Assembly (NCBI GenBank): GCA_903839875.1 | Contig: CAIMDZ010000011.1 | Coordinates: 1-55,393, forward strand | Direction of reading: 5' to 3' | DNA: 55,393 nt | From: an uncultured Bacteroidota bacterium | GTDB lineage: Bacteria; Bacteroidota; Bacteroidia; Chitinophagales; Chitinophagaceae | Part shown: positions 41,836 through 51,123 of the stretch, piece by piece | Layout of the letters: each line of letters starts with the position of its first letter | Position numbering within the stretch: the stretch's first letter is position 1 | The notes under the pieces: model-generated | What the model was told of the DNA's origin: nothing | Database searches by the model: none | What the model saw: the letters and a program-made list of their open reading frames with translations, nothing else | Program-made: the position numbers and the translations under genes

Positions 41836-42678
41836 ATGCCTTTTGTAGCCTTCGTTGCCATTGCCCTTATCGGTATCAACCTTATCTTTTCTTACATTGG
41901 ACTGACGAAGGATTCGTTTTATGAGCGGCACCTGTTCAGGGTTGATAATGTGCTCATCAATAAGGAATACATACGGCTCATCAGCTCCGGTTTTTTACAT
42001 ATCAGCTGGACGCACCTGCTGTTCAATATGATCTCGTTGTATCTGTTCAGTGGTATTTTAGAAATGTACCTCGGCCATGTTCAATTCCTCATCGTTTACC
42101 TGGCAGGGCTGCTGGGCGGCAGTTTTCTGGCGTTGTTCCTACACAGGCAACATGGCGATTACAGCGCGGTGGGAGCGTCGGGCGCTATATGCGGAATAAT
42201 ATTCGCATCTATAGCTATTTTCCCCGGCCTGGATATCGGGATACCGTTTATACCTGTCCGGATTCCGGGGTGGCTATATGGAGTGGTATATATAGTGTAT
42301 ACTATTTATGGTGTGCGGTCGAAGAAAGATAATATAGGTCACGAAGCACATCTGGGCGGAGCGCTTGTTGGTATGTTGGTAGCGCTTGCTTTTCAGCCTT
42401 CTGCTTTTGCTGCAAACTACGTAACCATTCTTATTGTAAGCCTGCCGGCGCTGCTGTTCATATACATCATCATTACACGTCCGCATGTGATGTTTATAGA
42501 TAATTTCTACTTTAAACAACATCACCGGAACGCCACTATCGAAGACCGCTACAACCTGGCGAAAGTAGAAGAGCAAAAGGAATTAGACCGTCTGCTGGAA
42601 AAGATACACTGTAAAGGAATTGCCAGCCTCTCGAAAGCAGAAAAAGAAAAGCTGGATAAGTATTCGGGATCGCGGTGA
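41836..42678 (+). CDS. Rhomboid-family intramembrane serine protease
   Basis: The 280-aa protein has six or so membrane helices and cleaves membrane-spanning substrates within the bilayer. The family core is visible: HISWTHLLFNM (about 55-65), the catalytic Ser115 in VGASGAICG, and the catalytic His172 in GHEAHLGG. The last 60 residues are a cytoplasmic tail rich in Lys and Glu (EEQKELDRLLEKIHCKGIASL), with a short motif seen in many Bacteroidota rhomboids. Length is typical. Substrates are unknown. It stands alone between a long intergenic region and convergent genes. Confidence 0.92.
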   Translation: MPFVAFVAIALIGINLIFSYIGLTKDSFYERHLFRVDNVLINKEYIRLISSGFLHISWTHLLFNMISLYLFSGILEMYLGHVQFLIVYLAGLLGGSFLALFLHRQHGDYSAVGASGAICGIIFASIAIFPGLDIGIPFIPVRIPGWLYGVVYIVYTIYGVRSKKDNIGHEAHLGGALVGMLVALAFQPSAFAANYVTILIVSLPALLFIYIIITRPHVMFIDNFYFKQHHRNATIEDRYNLAKVEEQKELDRLLEKIHCKGIASLSKAEKEKLDKYSGSR

Positions 42679-42821
42679 AGTGGTAGGTGTGTGTGGACCG
42701 ATTTTTTGAGCGTTGCCAGATTGCAGGCAGTCCGACTTATGTCTGACCCATATCATTCCGGCAATTCATACCAGGTAGAAGCAACCGTAGCTACCTGCTC
42801 AAAATCAACAGTTCTGATACA

Positions 42822-43262
42822 CTACTCATCCGCGAAAGGGCATATTAAATCCTGTGCTTTCTCGTTTCTTAAATAGACCAGAACCGCCTTAATCGCATCT
42901 TCATAAAAAAGCAGATCACAATGACGTATGGTGCTTGAAAATGGACTTAAATATCTAAAATTCAGCACTCTTGTTTGTAACGTATTTGTTGCTTTGATTG
43001 AATCTACAAATTTTTCAAAAAGTGGGATAAACTGTACCCGATTTCTTTTTAAAAAGCGTAAAGCAGATTGATATTCACTTCTTCTTTGTTTAATGCCAAT
43101 CTTTTCCTGGCAAGCTTTTTCATAGTTATTTTTTAATTCAAATGTTTTTGTCAGTACTTTTTCTATTGATAAACCATTTAAAGCATTTGTTTGCGAAAAA
43201 CATTGCGTATAGAAGAAGTGTATATAGAACACAAACAGAATCATTTTATATAAAATCTTCAT
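42822..43262 (-). CDS. Exported hypothetical protein, 146 aa
   Basis: The first 22 residues (MKILYKMILFVFYIHFFYTQ) look like a signal peptide with cleavage near CFSQ. The rest is helical and basic (KTFELKNNYEKACQEKIGIK, RFLKRNRVQFIPLFEKFVD) with no recognisable family. Cysteines at the end of the signal and near the C terminus might pair. The gene converges with rhomboid. It could be a periplasmic protein of narrow distribution. Confidence 0.55.
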   Translation of the reverse strand: MKILYKMILFVFYIHFFYTQCFSQTNALNGLSIEKVLTKTFELKNNYEKACQEKIGIKQRRSEYQSALRFLKRNRVQFIPLFEKFVDSIKATNTLQTRVLNFRYLSPFSSTIRHCDLLFYEDAIKAVLVYLRNEKAQDLICPFADE

Positions 43263-43454
43263 CTTGATCGTATTATGGGTGGATGAACGTATGAATTATT
43301 AATTGCACTTGTTTTCTGTATATTCTGTAAAGAAGGTAAAGTTCTGCTACCTTGTCTTTCCACTTCTGTACTCGGAGGGTCTACCAATTCAGAGCCTCAT
43401 GTATAGCAAGGACCCACCGACATCAGGGAACCAAAGCTGAAATTTCTATCTCTA

Positions 43455-44051
43455 TCACGTCTGAAAAGATTGAAATGGAACATCCCGATTTTTTTGGGAG
43501 GGCATCTCTTCCGGCAACTCATACCAGGTTGCCATCCGGTCTTTTGGGGTGCGCCAATTGGAAGGGCCATCATATTGAAAGACCTCGACAAAACGGAACC
43601 CCAGTTTTTCGAGGATATGCCGGGATGCACCATTGTTAATATCGGTCATTGCATAAACGGGCTTCAATCCAAGTTGCCGGATGCCATATTGCAGTGAGGC
43701 ACGTCCCGATTCAGTTGCATATCCCTTACCCCATGCTGCTCGCTTGAAACGGTAGCCATAATCGTAATGGCCGATATGCCCGTTTGCGACTTCGCACATT
43801 AATTTAAAGCCGGTCCAGCCCAGGAATTCACCCGTTTCTTTTTCTAATACAGACCACCTGCCGATTCCATTATCCACATACTGTGAACGGACATAATTCA
43901 GCACGGTGCGACACTCTTCCAATGTTTCCAATGGCCGCTGGCCCACATAACGATGCACTTCAGGGTCGGTATCCATTTCGAACAAACCATGCTCGTCCTC
44001 GGGCAGCATCTCCCTGATGATAGTTCGTGGTGTTTCGATGTAAATACTCAT
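43455..44051 (-). CDS. GNAT-family N-acetyltransferase (RimJ/RimL type)
   Basis: The 198-aa enzyme transfers an acetyl group from acetyl-CoA to an amine, often a protein N terminus. The RimJ/RimL pattern is clear: TPRTIIREMLPEDEHGLFEM at the start, the acetyl-CoA-binding loop YGYRFKRAAWGKGYATESGR (about 98-117; the R/Q-x-x-G-x-G/A motif), and the later NGASRHILEKLGF. The substrate cannot be told. It lies downstream of and on the same strand as hpd, separated by the CAGTTG-type repeat, and may be co-transcribed. Confidence 0.88.
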   Translation of the reverse strand: MSIYIETPRTIIREMLPEDEHGLFEMDTDPEVHRYVGQRPLETLEECRTVLNYVRSQYVDNGIGRWSVLEKETGEFLGWTGFKLMCEVANGHIGHYDYGYRFKRAAWGKGYATESGRASLQYGIRQLGLKPVYAMTDINNGASRHILEKLGFRFVEVFQYDGPSNWRTPKDRMATWYELPEEMPSQKNRDVPFQSFQT

Positions 44052-44103
44052 AACAAGCTTGTATGATATTTAAGCAAAATTGGCAGCAAACAACTCACGC
44101 CGG

Positions 44104-44153
44104 GCAACTGCCCACTGCAAACTGTCAACTGCCCACTGAAAAAACTGTCAACT
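44104..44153. repeat. Degenerate AACTGCCCACTG short tandem repeat
   Basis: Imperfect copies of CAACTGCCCACTG and AACTGTC alternate up to the stop of hpd. On the other strand it reads CAGTTGGCAGT-like and is related to the repeats at 40693 and 54735. Confidence 0.55.
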
Positions 44154-45282
44154 AAAGGTTCCCCCTCTTCGCCTGTTCTCTTTCAATTGATTCAAACAAT
44201 GCCTTGAAGTTGCCTGCGCCGAAGCTCTGTGCGCCTTTGCGTTGTATGATCTCGAAGAACAGGGTAGGGCGGTCTTCTACCGGCTTGGTGAATAACTGTA
44301 GGAGATAGCCTTCTTCGTCGCAGTCAACCAATATACCCAGTTCCTGGAGTGGAGCTATGTCTTCGTCTATTTTTCCTACCCTGTTTGGAAGGTCCTCGTA
44401 ATAGGCATTGGGTGGTGCGTCCAGGAATTCTACGCCACGTGATTTCAGTTCACGTACTGTGGCTACAATATCATGGGTAGCGACAGCAATATGCTGCACA
44501 CCTTCACCCTCATAAAAGTCGAGGTATTCTTCGATCTGAGATTTCTTCTTGCCCTCCGCCGGTTCGTTGATCGGGAACTTCACAAAGCCGTTGCCATTGC
44601 TCATTACTTTACTCATCAGTGCTGAGTATTCAGTGTTGATCTGCTTATCGTCGAAAGAGAGGATGTTCACAAAGCCCATTACATCCTCATACCATTTAAT
44701 GGTTGGGTTCATGCGGCCCCAGCCTACATTGCCTACGCAATGGTCCACATACAGCAGTCCGGCATCTTTGGGGTTGTAGCTGCTCTTCCACTCCTTATAG
44801 CCCGGCAGGAAGAGTCCCTTATAATTTTTGCGCTCTACAAACAGGTGTATCGTCTCGCCATAGGTATAGATACCGCTCATGCGCACCTCGCCAAATTCAT
44901 CAGTAATGGTCTTTGGGTCCATATACACCTTTGCGCCACGGTTCACCGTTTCTTCAAAGGACTTATAGGCATCGTCCACCCACAGCGCGAGTATCTTCAC
45001 TCCATCGCCATGCTTACGTATATGCTCAGAGATAGGGTTGGTTGACTGGAGTGGGGTAGTGAGCACTAAGCGTATCTTACCCTGCTGTAGTACATAAGAT
45101 GCCACATCGCGCACACCGGTCTCAGGCCCTGCATATGCCAGCGACTGAAAGCCAAATGCTGTTTTATAAAAATGAGCAGCCTGCTTTGCATTGCCCACAT
45201 ACAATTCAATATGGTCTGTGCCATTGATCGGCAAAAAATCCTTCGCCTGTGTCATTTTCTGGCTAACGGTAAGTGATTCCAT
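44152..45282 (-). CDS. hpd: 4-hydroxyphenylpyruvate dioxygenase
   Basis: The 376-aa iron enzyme turns 4-hydroxyphenylpyruvate into homogentisate in tyrosine breakdown. The two vicinal-oxygen-chelate halves are visible, and the iron ligands are His181 (VDHCVGN), His264 (GVQHIAV) and Glu344 (LFFEIIQRKG). The C-terminal GAGNFKALFESIE helix that closes the active site is present. hmgA, the next step, lies 1 kb upstream on the same strand with an unrelated nuclease gene between. The product could also feed pigment (pyomelanin) formation if hmgA fails. Confidence 0.95.
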   Translation of the reverse strand: MESLTVSQKMTQAKDFLPINGTDHIELYVGNAKQAAHFYKTAFGFQSLAYAGPETGVRDVASYVLQQGKIRLVLTTPLQSTNPISEHIRKHGDGVKILALWVDDAYKSFEETVNRGAKVYMDPKTITDEFGEVRMSGIYTYGETIHLFVERKNYKGLFLPGYKEWKSSYNPKDAGLLYVDHCVGNVGWGRMNPTIKWYEDVMGFVNILSFDDKQINTEYSALMSKVMSNGNGFVKFPINEPAEGKKKSQIEEYLDFYEGEGVQHIAVATHDIVATVRELKSRGVEFLDAPPNAYYEDLPNRVGKIDEDIAPLQELGILVDCDEEGYLLQLFTKPVEDRPTLFFEIIQRKGAQSFGAGNFKALFESIEREQAKRGNL

Positions 45283-45315
45283 TGTTTATTTCTTTTAATG
45301 ATTGTTTCATTTTAT

Positions 45316-46179
45316 TTATTCCAACCCGAACTGACGTTTTAATTCAGCTAATTCTTCTGCTAAGGCTTCTTTAGCCTTTCTTTCTTCTTCTTTAGCTTTT
45401 CTTTCACGCTCTAATTGCATTTCTAATTCTCTATTTCTTTCCCCACCCATAGCTCCAATTGTGCGCCAGGCTTCCCGCTCATTTTCTATTTCTTTTCTTT
45501 TTACCGGGTCAGTAGCAACAAAGTGCAGCATATCCACCATGCTTTTAATTATTTCATTACTTATCTCATATTTATATTCCTTTATAATTCCATTTTCGTC
45601 CAAAAAATTACTTTGTTCAAAAACGCTAAGAAGCTCCTCAAGGCGGGTACGTACCCTTACTTGAATTTTAGACATTTGAACTATGTAACAATCGTGAGAA
45701 AGGTGTTCTATAAAGTCACTTTTTTGCGGGATTATCTTATGTGTAAGCAGGTCAGTATAATTTCGTGCAACTTTTAAAGCAGCCGATTCTATACCGGGCA
45801 AATCAAAACCTAAAAGATACATGTCAATAATGGGCAATGGTTTTTTTTGCTTCCCATATTCTGTATGTATTTCATCTTCTTTTTTGTATTGCTCGCCGAG
45901 GTAATTCCGGAAGCGCATAAGGTCAATAGCATTTTTTGCCTTTTGTATCTCTATCAGTACTTTTTTATGTTCACCGTTGTTTGTCTTTATAGTGGCAATG
46001 AAATCGTACCTTGATACAGCCAGCACTTTTTGCTCATCTGTATATACAAACTCCTGGGGCTTAAGTTCCACTTCTTCTATTGTTTCTTCCGTCAGTGTTT
46101 CAATAAAAAAACGCGCTATACGCGTGTTTTGCATCAGCCGTTTAAAAACTACATCATATATGGGGTTGGCGATAATCAT
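45316..46179 (-). CDS. Rpn-like PD-(D/E)XK nuclease-family protein
   Basis: The 287-aa protein belongs to the PDDEXK_2 / Rpn recombination-promoting nuclease group. The start ANPIYDVVFKRLM, then the active-site set YDFIATIK and VLIEIQKAKN (Asp then E-x-Q-K, as in the family), fit the fold. The C terminus (about 235-287) is a Glu/Arg/Lys coiled coil. Rpn-type proteins are spread by transfer and vary in copy number, with roles in recombination and phage defence. Its place between hpd and hmgA breaks a metabolic pair, which suggests a later insertion. Confidence 0.8.
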   Translation of the reverse strand: MIIANPIYDVVFKRLMQNTRIARFFIETLTEETIEEVELKPQEFVYTDEQKVLAVSRYDFIATIKTNNGEHKKVLIEIQKAKNAIDLMRFRNYLGEQYKKEDEIHTEYGKQKKPLPIIDMYLLGFDLPGIESAALKVARNYTDLLTHKIIPQKSDFIEHLSHDCYIVQMSKIQVRVRTRLEELLSVFEQSNFLDENGIIKEYKYEISNEIIKSMVDMLHFVATDPVKRKEIENEREAWRTIGAMGGERNRELEMQLERERKAKEEERKAKEALAEELAELKRQFGLE

Positions 46180-46263
46180 TTTGAAGGTTCAATATTGGCA
46201 AAAATAATACTTTTTATATGAAGCGCATGATTGGAAATTATTGAAATTTACGGGTTCAATGAT

Positions 46264-46297
46264 TGACTTACAACTTACGACTTATGACTCACGACTA
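46264..46297. repeat. Degenerate CTTACGA / CTCACGA heptamer repeat
   Basis: GACTTACAACTTACGACTTA and the following bases to 46297 are about four to five imperfect 7-base units ending inside the stop region of hmgA. It lies, like the CAGTTGG repeats, directly behind a gene. Confidence 0.5.
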
Positions 46298-47455
46298 TTC
46301 AATCCAGCTATACACATAACTATCATCCTCTATGCCCAAAGCATCCTTTGTTAATATCAGCGGATGGAACGTATCTACCATTACTGCTAATTCTCTGGTC
46401 TCCTTTGCATTTATACTCTTTTCTACCGTTCCCGGATGTGGACCATGTGGAATACCCGCAGGGTGCAGGGTGATCATTCCGCGCTCCACATGTTTGCGGC
46501 TCATAAAGTCACCGTCTACGTAATAGAGTACCTCATCGCTGTCTATATTGCTGTGGTTGTATGGGGCTGGTATGGATAGCGGGTGGTAGTCGAACAACCT
46601 TGGAACAAATGAGCATATAACGAAGTTATTGGCATCGAAGGTCTGGTGCACAGGTGGCGGCTGGTGTATGCGCCCGGTTATAGGTTCAAAGTCGTGGATG
46701 CTTAGCGCATACGGATATTCACAGCCGTCCCATCCCACTACATCAAACGGGTGATGTCCATACCAGATGGGGTAAAGAAAACCTTTCTTCTTCACCTGTA
46801 TCAGGTATTCTCCCTGCTTGTCAATTGGCTGCAGGTTTTCGGGCAGGCGCAGATCGCGCTCACAGAAAGGGGCGTGTTCCAGTAGCTGGCCGTACTTGCT
46901 CAGGTATCTCTTTGGGAAAGTGACCGGACTAAATGATTCAATGATGAACAGGCGGTTGTCTTCGTTCTCAAATTCGATCTGGTAAATAGTACCTCTTGGC
47001 ACTACCACATAATCGCCATAACCGAAGGATATTTCACCGTATTGGGTCTTCAGTGTACCTTTCCCTTCATGAATGAACAACACTTCATCAGTATCGGCAT
47101 TCTTGTAAAATACGTTGTTGGTCAATCCCTTTTTAGGTGCTGCAAGGGTAAGCTGTACATCGTTGTTGAAGAGTACCGTTTTCCTGCTTTTCAGGTAATC
47201 GTCATCAGGGGTAATATTGAATCCCTTAAAACTGCGGTGCTTCAGTATATTGGATGTTGCAGCAACCGGGGCTACATTAACCGGCTCTTCTGCTTTTATT
47301 ATCTTTGTTGGCGGATGGATATGATAGAGTAAAGAGGAATTGGAAGAAAAGCCCTCGGTACTGAATAACTGCTCGGAATACAATGATCCGTCAGGTTTAC
47401 GGTACTGGGTATGCCGCTTATGAGGGATTTTCCCTAGCGAATAGTAGTGAGGCAT
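46295..47455 (-). CDS. hmgA: Homogentisate 1,2-dioxygenase
   Basis: The 386-aa iron enzyme opens the ring of homogentisate to maleylacetoacetate. The cupin halves are readable: FIHEGKGTLKTQYGEISFGY with PRGTIYQIEFE, HPFDVVGWDGCEYPYALSI, and the iron-site region YHPLSIPAPYNHSNIDSDEV then HPAGIPHGPHPG. Length is a little under the eukaryotic and proteobacterial enzyme, as usual for Bacteroidota. CAAAATTA on the plus strand at 47472-47479 is TAATTTTG on the minus strand, a good -7 element about 17 bp before the start. Confidence 0.92.
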   Translation of the reverse strand: MPHYYSLGKIPHKRHTQYRKPDGSLYSEQLFSTEGFSSNSSLLYHIHPPTKIIKAEEPVNVAPVAATSNILKHRSFKGFNITPDDDYLKSRKTVLFNNDVQLTLAAPKKGLTNNVFYKNADTDEVLFIHEGKGTLKTQYGEISFGYGDYVVVPRGTIYQIEFENEDNRLFIIESFSPVTFPKRYLSKYGQLLEHAPFCERDLRLPENLQPIDKQGEYLIQVKKKGFLYPIWYGHHPFDVVGWDGCEYPYALSIHDFEPITGRIHQPPPVHQTFDANNFVICSFVPRLFDYHPLSIPAPYNHSNIDSDEVLYYVDGDFMSRKHVERGMITLHPAGIPHGPHPGTVEKSINAKETRELAVMVDTFHPLILTKDALGIEDDSYVYSWIE

Positions 47456-47520
47456 TGAATAAAAGTTTGTGCAAAATTACAAAGAATTGTACAATCATTA
47501 TTGCTTTTTCCAGTGCTGTG

Positions 47521-47718
47521 TTATATAAGTCCTTCCTGCTTTAATTGTATCCCCAGCTCTTCCAGCGTTATTGTCTCATCATTTTTTCGCGCTTCCGCAA
47601 TTATTGTATCAAACAGGACTTCCAACTCATGTTCACCAATACTTGCAACTTCTTCAAGATCGAGCTGCACATAGCGCCTGTGATTCGTTTCATCCGTGAA
47701 AAAACTTACTCCCTTCAT
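47521..47718 (-). CDS. Small acidic protein, 65 aa
   Basis: From the ATG at 47718 (MKGVSFFTDETNHRRYVQLD) the protein is 65 aa, acidic and probably helical at the end (ITLEELGIQLKQEGLI). A start 7 codons earlier is possible. The size, charge and pattern resemble antitoxin-like or DUF2683-type small proteins of this phylum (phosphate-free, with EVASIGEHELEVLFD), but no toxin gene lies beside it. Function unknown. Confidence 0.55.
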   Translation of the reverse strand: MKGVSFFTDETNHRRYVQLDLEEVASIGEHELEVLFDTIIAEARKNDETITLEELGIQLKQEGLI

Positions 47719-47816
47719 AGAGAATTTATGTATTATCAAATTTACAACTTATCTTTCATGTGGAAATAAATTGGTTGTCTTGAATTACCTAAACATTCGA
47801 TTACACTTATAATAAT

Positions 47817-48338
47817 ATGGAATTATATAACTCATTCGAGTCGTCAAATCATTTACAACCAGAATTTGACAAAAAACAGTTTGAAGCACTGCATAGTTGG
47901 GATTTTGGTTATGCACTTCTCGAACCAATTGATATTTCAGCGAATTCAGATGACGAGATAGAACTATCCCGAAGACTTTCACCAGGTCAAAAGGCCCTTT
48001 ACTTCTTCTGGTATCTCGACGCGCAAGTTACCAATGGTGGATTTATTCAGTTCTACTGGAATGGTTATGGAAAATATTTTTCAGCGATTATCGAAGGTTT
48101 AAAACTGATCAATGATAACACAATGCTTGATCTTGTTAATAGTTCTGGTTACGAATATCTTGATAATAAAGATTATTTTAAAAGACAAAAACAAAATGAT
48201 GATTGGGAACCACTTTATAATGATTTGAAGAAATTTGATGAACTAGATGATAAATATTTGGAGTGCCATCATCACACAATGGAATTATTAGAGAAGTATG
48301 CCAGAGATAACCCCAGTGATTTTGTAAAATTATTATAG
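47817..48338 (+). CDS. DUF4375 (DMP19-like) protein
   Basis: The 173-aa acidic protein has the DUF4375 core SPGQKALYFFWYLDAQVTNGGFIQFYWNGYGKYF split here as SPGQKALYFFWYLDAQVTN and GGFIQFYWNGYG (about 60-95), followed by helices and an acidic tail. DMP19 of Neisseria has this fold and mimics DNA to release a repressor; most members are untested. The many Asp and Glu residues would allow DNA mimicry. It has a neutral neighbour on each side, so context adds nothing. Confidence 0.75.
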   Translation: MELYNSFESSNHLQPEFDKKQFEALHSWDFGYALLEPIDISANSDDEIELSRRLSPGQKALYFFWYLDAQVTNGGFIQFYWNGYGKYFSAIIEGLKLINDNTMLDLVNSSGYEYLDNKDYFKRQKQNDDWEPLYNDLKKFDELDDKYLECHHHTMELLEKYARDNPSDFVKLL

Positions 48339-48438
48339 CCTACGTATTATTGGCGAATACTTTGCCTTGCTTTGATGTATACTTTAACTTTACATCTTAT
48401 GGAACATTTGCAATAGGTAAGTATCTTTGCCCAAATTA

Positions 48439-50304
48439 ATGATGCCGCGGATGCATAGACGGATATTCCTGTTTAGTACAATTATATTGATGTGTGTTTT
48501 TAGTAATGCAATTGCTCAGCGTCCGGCACATTTGCATTATACCAAGAAGGAAGTAATGGTGCCCATGCGTGACGGCATAAAGCTATTTACAAAAATTTAC
48601 ACTCCTGATAGTATTACTGAACCTCTGCCGATACTCATTATGCGTTCTCCTTATTCCGACTGGAATATTGGAGTATTAAGCCCAGAGAAAGACCCCTATG
48701 TTTACAATATGGCCAATGAAGGGTACATATTTGTGTATCAGAACATAAGAGGGAAGCAAAAGAGTGAGGGCGAATTTGTGATGGAAGGGGCGTTTGATAA
48801 GAATAACCACAATATTATTGATGAGGCATCAGACACTTACGATTTTATTGAATGGCTGTTGAAAAATACCAATAACAACGGCAGGGTAGGGCAATTGGGT
48901 ATTTCCTATCCGGGTGAACTAGCCCTTATAAGCGCTATAAAACCTCATCCTGCATTGAAAGCGGTTTCCCCTCAGGGTACAGTGGCCGATTTTTTCCTGG
49001 GGGATGATTTCTTTCATAACGGCGCATTCCGCCTGGCATTCGGTTTTGAATATTCCTTCAGCGAAGAAGCTGCGAAAGGCGACACTATCTTCCCGTTCCA
49101 CATGTATGACCTGTTTGACTGGTATTACGACCTTGGCCCCATCTCGAACGTAAACAAAAAGTACTTCCATGGCGATATTCCTACCTGGAACGACTTTGTA
49201 AAACACCCGAACTACGACAGCTACTGGAGCGACAAAGCACCGCTTAAATATTCCGACACACCCAGACTTCCTATTTTGCATGTAGGCGGCTACTGGGACC
49301 AGGAAAATATGAATGGCCCCGAAGCCCTTTATGCTAAAATGGAACAATACGATACAAAGCATTACAACTATATTGTACTTGGTCCATGGTGCCATGGCCA
49401 GTGGGGTGATTCCAGTGCCTGTAAGCTCCATGAGTATTGTATGGACAGGAATACCGCCGATGATTTCAGGGAGATTCAAAAGAACTGGTTTGATTACTGG
49501 CTGAAAGGCAAGGGCACCGGAAATTTCCCTGAAGCTGTTTGTTTCCAGACCGGTACAAATGTGTGGAAGCAATATGACTACTGGCCCGTAAAATCAGCAA
49601 AGCCAACCAAAATATACCTGCAGGATAGTAAGAAACTTTCATTCGACAAACCAACAACGACGGGCAATGCATATGACAGTTACACCAGTGATCCCGAAGC
49701 TCCGGTTTCTTACAGGCCACGCCCCATTGAGCTTACCTATTCCGACAGCTCGGAGTGGGAAACATGGCTCGTGGAAGACCAGCGTTTTGTAGACCACCGC
49801 CCCGACGTGCTTACCTACAAAACAGATCCACTAACGTCCGACATTATCATAACAGGCGATGTGCTGGCTCATTTATTTGCCAGCATCACAGGCTCTGATA
49901 TAGATTGGGTGGTGAAGCTCATTGATGTCTATCCCGAAAGTTACGCCAAGAACCGTGAGCTCAGCCAGTTCGAACTTATCATTGCCGCCGACATTTTCAG
50001 GGGCAGGTTTAAGAACAGTTTCTCAAAACCACAGGCTATTACACCAGGTAAAGTGGAGGAATACACCATAGGCCTGCACCAGGTGAACCACGTGTTTCAG
50101 AAGGGCCACCGGATCATGGTGCAGATACAAAGCTCCTGGTTCCCTATATTTGACAGGAACCCCCAAAAGTATGTGCCGAATATCTTTCTTGCCACCCAAA
50201 AAGACTTTATAAAATCTACCCAGCACATCTACCACAGCAAACAATACCCCACCAGCATTGAATTGCCCGTAATAGGTGAAATAAAAACAGCTAATGTGAA
50301 GTAA
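48439..50304 (+). CDS. Exported CocE/NonD family hydrolase (X-Pro dipeptidyl-peptidase S15 type)
   Basis: From the ATG at 48439 the protein is 621 aa with a signal peptide (MMPRMHRRIFLFSTIILMC). The alpha/beta-hydrolase domain has the nucleophile elbow GISYPG, an Asp-containing segment and a His in LGPWCHGQWGD, with WY and oxyanion elements (RSPYSDW, VYQNIRGK). The C-terminal jelly-roll (about 430-610, ending with QIQSSWFPIFDRNPQKY) is typical of X-Pro peptidases and cocaine-esterase relatives. It likely cleaves dipeptides or esters in the periplasm. A TATCTTTG -7 element at 48422-48429 sits 9 bp before the ATG, so the mRNA leader would be very short. Confidence 0.88.
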   Translation: MMPRMHRRIFLFSTIILMCVFSNAIAQRPAHLHYTKKEVMVPMRDGIKLFTKIYTPDSITEPLPILIMRSPYSDWNIGVLSPEKDPYVYNMANEGYIFVYQNIRGKQKSEGEFVMEGAFDKNNHNIIDEASDTYDFIEWLLKNTNNNGRVGQLGISYPGELALISAIKPHPALKAVSPQGTVADFFLGDDFFHNGAFRLAFGFEYSFSEEAAKGDTIFPFHMYDLFDWYYDLGPISNVNKKYFHGDIPTWNDFVKHPNYDSYWSDKAPLKYSDTPRLPILHVGGYWDQENMNGPEALYAKMEQYDTKHYNYIVLGPWCHGQWGDSSACKLHEYCMDRNTADDFREIQKNWFDYWLKGKGTGNFPEAVCFQTGTNVWKQYDYWPVKSAKPTKIYLQDSKKLSFDKPTTTGNAYDSYTSDPEAPVSYRPRPIELTYSDSSEWETWLVEDQRFVDHRPDVLTYKTDPLTSDIIITGDVLAHLFASITGSDIDWVVKLIDVYPESYAKNRELSQFELIIAADIFRGRFKNSFSKPQAITPGKVEEYTIGLHQVNHVFQKGHRIMVQIQSSWFPIFDRNPQKYVPNIFLATQKDFIKSTQHIYHSKQYPTSIELPVIGEIKTANVK

Positions 50305-50317
50305 AAAACTATTTCAT

Positions 50318-51118
50318 TTACGGTACCACAACTAAACTTTTAGAACTTGATGTATGCGCACTGAAATACCCCAGGCAGCCACCGGTAATATTACTTTCGG
50401 GATTTGCGGGTGACGCGGAGTTTTGATTTGTGGACTGCTGTAGTCCGTAATAATATTGGTACATCGCGGAATCTATACATTCCATGTAAATAGCCACCAC
50501 ATCCCCCGGAATTATCTGGCTTCCGCCGCCACCACCACCAAGTGGCTCGCTTATTGTTTGTCCGTTTACCAGGTCATCATTGCGAATGTAAATACCCGAC
50601 ATCATGGAATCATTTTTTATTTCCACAAAATGGTAATAGTTTCCCCTTACCACAGGGTCGGTATAAACAGGAACTACCCGGTGACTATTCCCCCTGAAAG
50701 AAGATAGCTGTGTATATAAGCTGTCTAAAGTGATCGCCTGCGGCATAGTGCAGGATCCTGTAAATATGTTTGAATTGGCGTTTACATACAAGGAGTATTT
50801 ATGTCCCGGTACCCCGGTAAGCATGCTGGTATTGTAACTTCCCGGAGTTGTTTCTTTAAGTGTGTCTGCTATATTGGCCGTATTGTCTGTTATTACCACT
50901 ATTGCACCGCTCACCGTTGGGTAAACATTATCCTGGGTAAAGTTTACAGACTTTGTAATAGTGACAGTATAGGGTCCAGATTGGTCGGTTACATTGGCTT
51001 CAATTACGTAGAGTGGAGCAGCGTTATTAAGGTTCACATTCACTACCTTCCTGCAGCAAGAAAGAGCAGCAATGATTACTATAAAAGAAAATGGAAAAAA
51101 ATATTTTGATAGTTTCAT
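50318..51118 (-). CDS. DUF4249 lipoprotein, partner of the TonB receptor
   Basis: The 266-aa protein opens with a lipoprotein signal (MKLSKYFFPFSFIVIIAALSC, then CRK). The DUF4249 pattern follows: PLYVIEANVTDQSGPYTVTI, then TVSGAIVVITDN and the Y-x-Y-x-V beta repeats, ending with LGYFSAHTSSSKSLVV. Such lipoproteins sit over TonB receptors on the surface and may capture substrate, like SusD. The receptor gene lies 5 bp upstream in the same operon. A Gly run (LGGGGGGS near 190) is an unusual loop. Confidence 0.85.
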   Translation of the reverse strand: MKLSKYFFPFSFIVIIAALSCCRKVVNVNLNNAAPLYVIEANVTDQSGPYTVTITKSVNFTQDNVYPTVSGAIVVITDNTANIADTLKETTPGSYNTSMLTGVPGHKYSLYVNANSNIFTGSCTMPQAITLDSLYTQLSSFRGNSHRVVPVYTDPVVRGNYYHFVEIKNDSMMSGIYIRNDDLVNGQTISEPLGGGGGGSQIIPGDVVAIYMECIDSAMYQYYYGLQQSTNQNSASPANPESNITGGCLGYFSAHTSSSKSLVVVP

Positions 51119-51123
51119 CTCGT

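Noticed and set aside
47521-48338. 47521-47718 and 47817-48338 as a toxin-antitoxin pair
   Set aside because: They are divergent, with no toxin-like domain in the larger protein, which fits DUF4375.
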